Origin: JALZKA01 sp963753385
Lineage (GTDB): Bacteria; Actinomycetota; Thermoleophilia; Solirubrobacterales; 70-9
NCBI GenBank assembly: GCA_963753385.1
Contig: CAVWCC010000005.1
Coordinates: 186,001-250,000 of the forward strand
Length of the DNA stretch: 64,000 nucleotides
Direction: 5' to 3'
The position numbers and the translations under genes were made by a program. Below are positions 57,659-64,000 of the stretch, piece after piece. The stretch's first letter is position 1; every line of letters starts with the position of its first letter. The notes under the pieces were generated by a model that was given only the letters and a program-made list of their open reading frames with translations, searched no databases and was not told the origin of the DNA.

Positions 57659-58138
57659 TCAGGCCGTGAGCTCGTCGATCACGTCCTTCGAGTGGGTCAC
57701 CGGCAGCCGGTTCCCCTCCAGCTCGATCCTCGAGCCGCTGGCCTCGTCGATCAGCTCGAGCACGCGCACGTTCACGCGCTGGTGGGTCTTGGCCTGAAGC
57801 CCCTCCCGCGGCACCTCGAACACGAGCTGACTGGGCTCCGCGTTCCGGCGCCCGGCGAAGCCGTAGACCGTCGTCGCAGTGACGCCGATCAGCATCCAGC
57901 CCGGCAGCCCCGCCGCGGCGTCCGCCGCGCGTTCGCCCGCGATGGAGCCCGCCGCCACTCCCACTCCCCCGGCGAGGCCGCCCAGCTTGTCCCCGGCGGA
58001 ACCCCCGGCAAGCCCGCCGACGAACAGGCCACCCGTGTGGCCGCGCGGGTTGAACTCGCCGACGGCCAGCACCTCGCCCTCGACGCCCCGCTTCGCGAGC
58101 GCTTGGTGGAACAGCCCCACCATCGTCTCCTCCGACAT
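57659..58138 (-). CDS. Glycine-zipper protein of unknown function
   Basis: 159 residues from the ATG at 58138, with GGGAG seven bases upstream (a GTG at 58141 is possible). The N-terminal part (ETMVGLFHQALAKRG) is soluble. A Gly-rich hydrophobic stretch (GGLFVGGLAGGSAGDKLGG, then GVGVAAGSIAG) looks like a glycine zipper that inserts into or associates with membranes. The C-terminal 60 residues are beta-rich (QLVFEVPREGLQAK, NVRVLELIDEASGSRIELEG). No family is recognised. Confidence 0.65.
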   Translation of the reverse strand: MSEETMVGLFHQALAKRGVEGEVLAVGEFNPRGHTGGLFVGGLAGGSAGDKLGGLAGGVGVAAGSIAGERAADAAAGLPGWMLIGVTATTVYGFAGRRNAEPSQLVFEVPREGLQAKTHQRVNVRVLELIDEASGSRIELEGNRLPVTHSKDVIDELTA

Positions 58139-58241
58139 CACCAGCTCCCTTCGAGTCCGTTCGCCTGAGTGGAGCCCAAGCTAACCAGCAACATCGCCGG
58201 TCCGCAATCCTTGGTGGATCCAAGGCGCCTCCGACATCACC

Positions 58242-59282
58242 GTGCTGCCGCCCTCGACGGAGATGCCGAGCGAGTTCCAGCCGAGCACCCTGCGCCGTCG
58301 TGGCGTCCAGGCGATGGTCACGCTCGCCGTTCTGATCGCGATCGTCCTACTCGCGCCGGGACTTGGCGAGGTCCGTGACGCTCTCGCGGACGCGAGCCCC
58401 GGATGGCTCGCGCTGGCGACGCTCTTCGAGGGCCTCTCGTTCGCCTCCTATGTGGTCATGTTCGGGCCGATCTTCTGCGCCGGGCTGCCGTGGCGCCGGA
58501 GCTGGCAGATCGGCGGCTCCGAGCTGGCCATGGGCTCGCTGGTGCCGGCCAGCGGGGCGGCCGGGCTCGCGCTCGGCGCCTGGATCCTGCACCGCGGCGG
58601 GATGGACGGCGGGCGGATCGCGCGCCGCTCGGTGGCGTTCTTCCTGATCAAGAGCGGCGTGAACTTCGCCGCCGTGGTCGTGATCGGCACGGCGATGGCA
58701 CTTGGGGTTGGATCCGACCAGCCGCTCTGGCTCACCGCCCTGCCCGCGGCGATCGCTGCGGCAGCGATCGCCCTGGTGGCCGTGGTCTCCCGTGCGGGGC
58801 CCGGCCCGGAACCCGGCCCGGACGCATCGCGGCTCCGCCGGGTGGTCGTCGGGATCCGGGTCGCGATCCCGGACGGCGCCGGGGAGGCGTTCGAGATCCT
58901 GCGCTCCGGCAACCGCCGGGTGATCATCGGCTCGATCGGCTATTGGGCCTTCGACAACGCGGTGCTATGGGCCACCTTCCAGGCGGTCGGGCTCTCGCCG
59001 CCGCTGACCGTCATCCTGATGGGTTACCTGATCGGCCAGCTCGGAGGGCTCCTCCCCGTGCCGGGCGGTATCGGGGGGATCGATCTCGGCCTGATCGGCG
59101 CCCTCGTCGTATACGGCGCCCCTGCCGCCGGCACCGCCGCGGCGGTGCTCGGCTACCGCCTGATCCTGTTCTGGCTCCCTCTCATCGCAGGCGCGATCGC
59201 GTTCATCGCGCTCCGCCGCGACATGCCGCGCGGCGGCGAGCTCGCCTCCTGCGCGCCGGCAATTGCGGCGCAGTCAGGGTGA
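58242..59282 (+). CDS. Lysylphosphatidylglycerol synthase TM / UPF0104 flippase-like membrane protein
   Basis: 346 residues from a GTG (an ATG at 58263 is the alternative). About eight helices, with the family features LVPASGAAGLALGAWILHRGGM near residue 105 and the C-terminal GYLIGQLGGLLPVPGGIGGIDLGLIGAL, a P-G-G-I-G motif seen in the MprF/UPF0104 superfamily. Members flip or bind lipids; there is no synthase domain here. It stands between the glycine-zipper gene and the aldehyde dehydrogenase. Confidence 0.87.
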   Translation: MLPPSTEMPSEFQPSTLRRRGVQAMVTLAVLIAIVLLAPGLGEVRDALADASPGWLALATLFEGLSFASYVVMFGPIFCAGLPWRRSWQIGGSELAMGSLVPASGAAGLALGAWILHRGGMDGGRIARRSVAFFLIKSGVNFAAVVVIGTAMALGVGSDQPLWLTALPAAIAAAAIALVAVVSRAGPGPEPGPDASRLRRVVVGIRVAIPDGAGEAFEILRSGNRRVIIGSIGYWAFDNAVLWATFQAVGLSPPLTVILMGYLIGQLGGLLPVPGGIGGIDLGLIGALVVYGAPAAGTAAAVLGYRLILFWLPLIAGAIAFIALRRDMPRGGELASCAPAIAAQSG

Positions 59283-59294
59283 TCCCGCAGGTGC

Positions 59295-60665
59295 CTACTT
59301 GACCACGCGGATCAGCTTCTTGTTCACGAACTCCTCGATGCCGTACCGGCCGAGCTCCCTGCCGAAGCCCGATCGCTTGACGCCGCCGAACGGCAGCTCG
59401 GCGCCGTCGAGGCCCACGCCGTTGACGTAGACCATCCCGGTATCGAGGCCGTCGGCCACTCGCTGCGCCTGCTCCGGGTCGTCGGTGAAGACGTACGAGC
59501 CGAGCCCGAAGGGCGTGTCGTTCGCCACCTCGATCGCCTCCTCCTCGGAGCCGACCCGGTAGACGCTCGCAACCGGGCCGAAGAACTCCTCCCGGTAGGC
59601 GTCGTTCTCCGAGGTGATCCCGGTCAGGACCGTGCTCGGGAAGAAGTTGTCCTTCCGCTCTCCCCCGGCCGCGACGGTGGCCCCCTGGGCGACCGCCCGG
59701 TCGAGCTGGTCCTGGAGCGTCGCCGCGGCGTCGGAGGACGACAGCGGGCCCATCTCGGCGTCCGCGGACGTCGGGTCGGCGGGCTCGGCCGCGCTCATCG
59801 CGGCCGTGAACTTCTCGAGGAAGTCGTCGTAGAGCTCATCGGCGACGATGAACCGCTTCGCGGCGTTGCAGGACTGGCCGGTGTTGTCGAGGCGGCCCGC
59901 GACGGCGGCCTCGACCGCCTCATCCATGTCGTCGGCTCCCAAGAGGATGAACGGATCGGATCCGCCGAGCTCGAGCACCACCTTCTTCAGGTTGCGCCCG
60001 GCGATCTCCGCCACCGCGGCGCCGGCACGCTCGGAGCCGGTCAGGGAGACGCCGCGCAGTCGCGGGTCCTCGATGACCGTCTCGATCTGATCGTTCGTCG
60101 CGAGGATCGTGTGGTAGGCGCCTGCGGGGAAGCCGGCATCGTCGTGCATCTTCTGGATCGCCTCCGCCGACTCGGGGCACTGATGCGCCGGCTTCAGCAG
60201 GACCGGGTTGCCGACGACGAGGTTGGGTCCCGCGAAGCGGGCCACCTGGTAGTAGGGGAAGTTCCAGGGCATGATCCCCAGCAGCGGCCCGACCGACGAG
60301 CGCCGGATCAGCGCCGTGCCGTCGCCGGCCAGCAGCTCGATCGGCTCGTCCTTGAGGAGATCCTCCCCGTTGTCGGCGTAGAAGCCGTAGATGTCGGCGC
60401 AGAAGTCGACCTCGCCGAGGGCCTGCTCCATCGGCTTGCCCATCTCCCGCACGATGATCTCGGCCAGCGCCTCCCGCCGCTCGGAGTGAAGCTCGGCCAC
60501 CCGCTTGACCATCGAGGCGCGCTCTGAGACCGAGGTCTTCAGCGCCCACGTCCGGTGTGCATCCTCCGCCGCCGCGATCGCCGCCGAGAGCTCCTCGTCG
60601 GAGATCTGCGGATACTCCTTGACCGTCTCACCTGTTGCCGGGTTGATGACTGCGTACTTGCTCAT
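59295..60665 (-). CDS. NAD(P)-dependent aldehyde dehydrogenase (succinate-semialdehyde type)
   Basis: 456 residues. The general base is E232 (LELGGSDPF) and the nucleophile C266 (NTGQSCNAAKRF). GIMPWNFPYYQVAR is the N-terminal ALDH landmark, and the short length and GxSCNA context are those of GabD/YneI-like succinate semialdehyde dehydrogenases. It would oxidise succinate semialdehyde or related aldehydes. An upstream tRNA-Arg follows on the same strand. Confidence 0.92.
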   Translation of the reverse strand: MSKYAVINPATGETVKEYPQISDEELSAAIAAAEDAHRTWALKTSVSERASMVKRVAELHSERREALAEIIVREMGKPMEQALGEVDFCADIYGFYADNGEDLLKDEPIELLAGDGTALIRRSSVGPLLGIMPWNFPYYQVARFAGPNLVVGNPVLLKPAHQCPESAEAIQKMHDDAGFPAGAYHTILATNDQIETVIEDPRLRGVSLTGSERAGAAVAEIAGRNLKKVVLELGGSDPFILLGADDMDEAVEAAVAGRLDNTGQSCNAAKRFIVADELYDDFLEKFTAAMSAAEPADPTSADAEMGPLSSSDAAATLQDQLDRAVAQGATVAAGGERKDNFFPSTVLTGITSENDAYREEFFGPVASVYRVGSEEEAIEVANDTPFGLGSYVFTDDPEQAQRVADGLDTGMVYVNGVGLDGAELPFGGVKRSGFGRELGRYGIEEFVNKKLIRVVK

Positions 60666-60750
60666 CTCGCTCCACTCCTCTGCGGTCGCGTGGCGTTCTT
60701 GCCGACTGCCAGATCCTTCACGGCAGGCTACCCCCCGTCGGCCGGCGAAG

Positions 60751-60824
60751 CGCGCCCGACAGGATTCGAACCTGTGACCTTCGGTTTCGTAGACCGACGC
60801 TCTATCCGACTGAGCTACGGGCGC
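60751..60824 (-). tRNA. tRNA-Arg (anticodon ACG)
   Basis: On the minus strand the acceptor arms GCGCCCG and CGGGCGC pair fully. The anticodon loop CTACGAA gives ACG, which TadA (35476) would convert to ICG. The T arm is ACAGG-TTCGAAT-CCTGT. CCA is not encoded; 74 bases with the G discriminator. Confidence 0.95.
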
Positions 60825-60850
60825 GGGAGAGGACAGGCTAGCGCGCGGGG

Positions 60851-62662
60851 TTAGAGCCGGCCGGCCTCTGCGGCCGCCTTCTCGGCGGCGTCAAGCTGCT
60901 CCTCGATCAGGTCGAGGCCTGACTGCCAGAAGCCCGGATCGGTGAGGTCGACGTCGACGATCTTGCCGAGGTCCTCGGGCGAGCGTGAGCCGCCGGCACG
61001 GAGGAGGTCGAGGTACGACGGGACGAACTCGTCGCCGCGTTCCTGGTAGCCGCGGTAGACCGAGAGCGCCAGCAGGTGGCCGTAGGCGTAGGCGTAGACG
61101 TAACCGGGCGTGTCGACGAAGTGCGGCACGTAGGACCACCACGAGCCGTAGTCGTCGGTGACGTCGACGGAGTCGCCGAGCAGGTCCCGCTGGGTCTCGA
61201 GCCACGCCTCGGCGAAGCCGTCGACGGAGAGCTCGCCCTCCGAGCGCCGCGTGTTGTGGACGCGATCCTCGAACCGGTTCATCGCGACCTGGCGGAAGAC
61301 TGCGGCGACCGCGCCGTCGAGCGACTCCGCGAGCAGCGAGAGCCGTGTCGCGGCGTCGGGCGCGTCGCCGAGGAGCCGCTCGAGAACGATCGTCTCGCCG
61401 AAGATCGAGGCGGTCTCGGCCACGGTCAGCGGGGTCGAGAAGTGGAAGATCCCCTGGTCGGCGGCGAGCACGTAGTGGACGCCGTGGCCCATCTCGTGCG
61501 CCATCGTCAGCACGTCGTTCATCCGCGAGGTGAAATTGAGCAGCAGGTAGGGGTGGAGGGCGGGCACCACCGCGGCGCAGAACGCACCGCCGCGCTTGCC
61601 CGGCTCGGGCGGCGCGTCGATGTAGCTGCCGGTGAAGAACCCCTCGGCGGCGGTGCCGAGCTCGGGCGAGAACGAGCGGTAGCAGTCGAGCACCAGCTCC
61701 CGGGCCTCGTCGTAGCTGTACGGCCGCGTCTCGTCGGAGACCGGAGCCATGCGGTCGTAGTGAGCGAGCCGGTCGACCCCGAGCAGCTTGGCCTTCAGCC
61801 GGTACCAGCGCCGGGCCAGCTCGTAGCTTCCGACGACGGCCTCGATCAGCGCCTCTACCGACTCGTCCGACGCCTCGTTCGCGAGGTTCCGCGACGCGAG
61901 CCAGTGGTCGTAGGAGCGCAGGCGATCCTTGGTCGACTTGTCCTGGAGCAGGCTGTTGAAGATGAAGGCGCGGGTGCGGAGATCGGGCTCAAGCGCGGCG
62001 GTCACGGCCTCTCCCGCCGCGGCGCGACGCTCGCGGTCGGGGTCCTGGAGGCGGCTGAGCGCCTCCATCAGGGGCATCGGCGCGTCGGCGTCAGGCAGCT
62101 CGACCATCAGGTCGGAGGTCTGCTCGGTGAACAGGCGCTGGAACGCGGAGCGTCCGGTGACCTCGGCCTCGGTGAGGATCCGCTCCTCGGGCTCGGTCAG
62201 CTGGTGGGGGCGGTAGCGGCGCGCGGTACGCAGGTGATGCCGGCAGAAGTCGAGCTCCTCGGCGGCGAGCAACTCCTCCGCGCGCTCGTCGTCGAGCTCG
62301 TTCCACTCGAGCTCGAAGAAGAGGAGCGAGGTCTCGATCTGCGCCCCCTGCTCGCGGATCCGCTGCAGGAGCGCACCGCGCTCGGGGTCGCGCGTGTCGA
62401 CCGAGAACCAGAGCGACGCGTAGCCACCGGCGCGGCCAACGTGCTCGTAGATCCGTTCGAGCTCGCGCATCGCCTCGACCAGTCCGCCGGCGTCGATCTC
62501 GGCGACCTTGCCGCGGTGGGCCTCGGCGAACGCCTCCGCCCGCTCAGCCGCCTCGCCCAACAGCTCGAGCGCCCGGTCGGAGCCGCCGCCCTCGACGAGC
62601 GGATCGAGGTTCCAGCGGGCCTCGGCGAGCGCCTGGTCGGGAGCTTCGGCCGCAGTGGTCAC
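60851..62662 (-). CDS. pepF: Oligoendopeptidase F (M3 family metallopeptidase)
   Basis: 603 residues from the GTG at 62662. The zinc motif HEMGH is at 389-393, with the third ligand Glu further on in ETASIFGETIVLERL. WNLDPLVEGG at the N-terminus and the YGSWWSYVPHFVDTPGYVYAYAYG region near the C-terminus are typical of oligoendopeptidase F. It cleaves short peptides in the cytoplasm, so it could process peptides taken up by the importer at 8.4-14.3 kb. It is divergent from the CoA-transferase-like gene. Confidence 0.93.
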   Translation of the reverse strand: MTTAAEAPDQALAEARWNLDPLVEGGGSDRALELLGEAAERAEAFAEAHRGKVAEIDAGGLVEAMRELERIYEHVGRAGGYASLWFSVDTRDPERGALLQRIREQGAQIETSLLFFELEWNELDDERAEELLAAEELDFCRHHLRTARRYRPHQLTEPEERILTEAEVTGRSAFQRLFTEQTSDLMVELPDADAPMPLMEALSRLQDPDRERRAAAGEAVTAALEPDLRTRAFIFNSLLQDKSTKDRLRSYDHWLASRNLANEASDESVEALIEAVVGSYELARRWYRLKAKLLGVDRLAHYDRMAPVSDETRPYSYDEARELVLDCYRSFSPELGTAAEGFFTGSYIDAPPEPGKRGGAFCAAVVPALHPYLLLNFTSRMNDVLTMAHEMGHGVHYVLAADQGIFHFSTPLTVAETASIFGETIVLERLLGDAPDAATRLSLLAESLDGAVAAVFRQVAMNRFEDRVHNTRRSEGELSVDGFAEAWLETQRDLLGDSVDVTDDYGSWWSYVPHFVDTPGYVYAYAYGHLLALSVYRGYQERGDEFVPSYLDLLRAGGSRSPEDLGKIVDVDLTDPGFWQSGLDLIEEQLDAAEKAAAEAGRL

Positions 62663-62682
62663 CGGTGAGACGATACGAAAGC

Positions 62683-64000
62683 ATGAACGCCGAGGCGAGA
62701 TCCGACTGGCGCGAGCGCTCGGTCTCGGCCGGGGAGGCGGTTGGGGCGGTCCGCCCCGGCGACAAGGTCTTCGTGGGGAGCGCCTGCGCCACGCCCGCGA
62801 CATTGGTCGAAGCTCTGGAGGAGCGGACCGTGCCCGGGGTCGAGCTCGTGCACTTCCTGACGAGCCGGATCGGCAGCGGCGATCCGCCTCGGACGAACTA
62901 CCGGCATCGGGTCTTCTATGTGGGTACGAACGTCCGCGAGCTGACCGATCCGAGCCAGGTCGAGTACCTGCCACTCTCGCTCGCCGACGTCCCGCGCCTA
63001 TTCGCGAACCGGCAGCTCCCGCTCGACGTCGCGATGGTCCAGGTCGCCCCGCCGGATCCCGACGGGACCTGCAGCCTGGGGATCTCGGTCGACGTGACGC
63101 AGGCGGCGGCGATGGCCGCACGAACCGTGATTGCGGAGGTCAACCCGGCGATGCCGCGGACGGCGGGCGACAGCCGCATCCCGGTCAACCGGATCGCGAG
63201 CTTCGTGCCGGTGGAAAGCCCGGTCGTGGAGTACCTGCACGAGCCCGTCGGCGACGTCGCGGCGCAGATCGCCCGCTACGTCGCGAGGCTGATCGATGAT
63301 CGCTCCACGCTCCAGATCGGCCTGGGACGCGTGCCGAACGAGATGCTCGGCCACCTTACGAACCGGCGCGCGCTCGCGATCCACTCGGACGTGATCACCG
63401 AGCCGGTGGTAGATCTCGTCGCCGCCGGCGTCATCACCGGACCGGTCGCGACCAGCTGGGCGATGGGCTCGCGACGGCTCTACGACCTCGTCGACGACGA
63501 CCCGCGGTTCGCCTTTTTCCCGATCGACTACATCTGCGACCCCGCGATCATCCGCAGCCGCCAGCGCATGGTCTCGGTCACACAGGCCTTCGCCATCGAC
63601 CTCACCGGTCAGGTCTCGACCGAGCAGCTCGACGGCGTGCTCTACGGCGGCGTCTCGACCGGGCCGTCGTTTCACCGCGGCGCGCTCGAATCCGCGGACG
63701 GAACGGCGATCGTCTGCCTCGCCTCGCGGACGCCCGGAGGGCGCTCCGCGGTGACGCCCGAGCTCGGACCCGGCGAGGCGGTCGCGATACCGCGCGCCGA
63801 TGTGCACTGGGTGGTGACCGAGTACGGCACCGCGTACCTATTCGGCCGCTCGTTGTCGGAGCGCGCCGTCGCGCTGATCGACGTCGCCCACCCGGACTTC
63901 CGCGACGAGCTGCTGGAGGCCGCCGTCACGAACGGCCTGGTGGACCCCAAGCAGCGACTTCGCAGCCGCACCGCCTATCCGGTGGCCGAGGTTCGTGAGC
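62683..64000 (+). CDS. Acetyl-CoA hydrolase/4-hydroxybutyrate CoA-transferase family protein (3' end outside window)
   Basis: ATG at 62683 (MNAEARSDWRERSVSAG); the frame is open to the window end (439 codons). The two-domain CoA-transferase plan is present: VGSACATPATLVEALEER, DVAMVQVAPPDPDGTCSLGISVD and the second half starting near residue 220. The position of the catalytic Glu in this family (HSE in the Clostridium AbfT) reads HSD here (Asp236), and the following Gly loop (GVSTGPSFHRGA) also differs from the usual GVGGQ. So activity as a normal transferase is uncertain. The start is 20 bases from that of the divergent pepF. Confidence 0.85.
   Translation, partial: MNAEARSDWRERSVSAGEAVGAVRPGDKVFVGSACATPATLVEALEERTVPGVELVHFLTSRIGSGDPPRTNYRHRVFYVGTNVRELTDPSQVEYLPLSLADVPRLFANRQLPLDVAMVQVAPPDPDGTCSLGISVDVTQAAAMAARTVIAEVNPAMPRTAGDSRIPVNRIASFVPVESPVVEYLHEPVGDVAAQIARYVARLIDDRSTLQIGLGRVPNEMLGHLTNRRALAIHSDVITEPVVDLVAAGVITGPVATSWAMGSRRLYDLVDDDPRFAFFPIDYICDPAIIRSRQRMVSVTQAFAIDLTGQVSTEQLDGVLYGGVSTGPSFHRGALESADGTAIVCLASRTPGGRSAVTPELGPGEAVAIPRADVHWVVTEYGTAYLFGRSLSERAVALIDVAHPDFRDELLEAAVTNGLVDPKQRLRSRTAYPVAEVRE

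Noticed and set aside
1..64000. Prophage, insertion sequence or toxin-antitoxin system
   Set aside because: I found no integrase, transposase, terminal inverted repeats or recognisable toxin-antitoxin pair in the readable frames.

Overview
This is a high-GC chromosomal window of ordinary housekeeping and accessory genes from an actinobacterium. Gene content (a PPOX-fold protein of the F420/FMN type, a SigB/SigF-type sigma factor, iron boxes of DtxR/IdeR type, many short-chain dehydrogenases, GTG and TTG starts, 1- to 4-base stop/start overlaps) points to Actinomycetota. The style of the membrane, SnoaL-like and cyclase genes suggests class Thermoleophilia (Solirubrobacterales/Gaiellales), but that placement is inference. 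I see no rRNA, CRISPR array, insertion sequence or prophage. There are three tRNA genes: Ser-CGA, Ser-GGA and Arg-ACG.

Layout. 1-8 kb: the end of a class III nucleotide cyclase, two small membrane proteins, a methyltransferase, a PlsC-like acyltransferase, an acyl-CoA type desaturase divergent from a PucR-type regulator, and an alcohol dehydrogenase coupled to a CsaA-like protein. 8.2-14.3 kb: a complete peptide/nickel-type ABC importer (binding lipoprotein, two permeases, two ATPases). One permease carries a frameshift, and a strong hairpin separates the binding protein from the rest. 14.3-18.7 kb: an iron-uptake operon (EfeO/imelysin-like lipoprotein, FTR1 permease with a large extracellular domain, VOC dioxygenase) behind a DtxR/IdeR-like box. 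18.7-24.7 kb: a GGDEF/HD-GYP protein, SDR, 1-Cys peroxiredoxin, YCII, SnoaL, secreted fibronectin-like and RidA proteins.

24.7-29.5 kb is the most distinctive part. It holds an 882-residue secreted Gly/Asn/Ala-rich protein made of seven long repeats, three of them with Cys-rich inserts. Next to it are a second surface protein with a C-terminal membrane anchor and a divergent SigB/SigF-type sigma gene that has its own SigF-like promoter. 29.5-34 kb: small accessory genes, a decayed SnoaL fragment, a poorly coding stretch and two tRNA-Ser genes. 34-41 kb: enzymes (peroxiredoxin, TadA, stress protein, phosphotriesterase-like, cyclophilin, SDR) and a cyclase-P450 pair that overlap by one base.

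41-48.5 kb: a frameshifted bacterial pentameric ligand-gated channel gene, a DEAD-box helicase, a second (Delta12-type) desaturase with an iron box, a PhoX-like protein flanked by the intact 5'-3' exonuclease gene and a 24-codon remnant of that gene's start, a frameshifted fructosamine kinase and a low-molecular-weight phosphatase. 48.5-53.4 kb: an export operon of penicillin-acylase-type hydrolase, beta-helix protein and lipoprotein. 53.4-64 kb: MFS exporter with MarR regulator, membrane glycosyltransferase, flippase-like protein, aldehyde dehydrogenase, oligoendopeptidase F, and the start of a CoA-transferase-family gene with an altered active site.

Three conserved genes (11.2, 41 and 47.2 kb) are broken by small indels, which raises the possibility of assembly error. 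All family names are from reading protein motifs; no database search was run.
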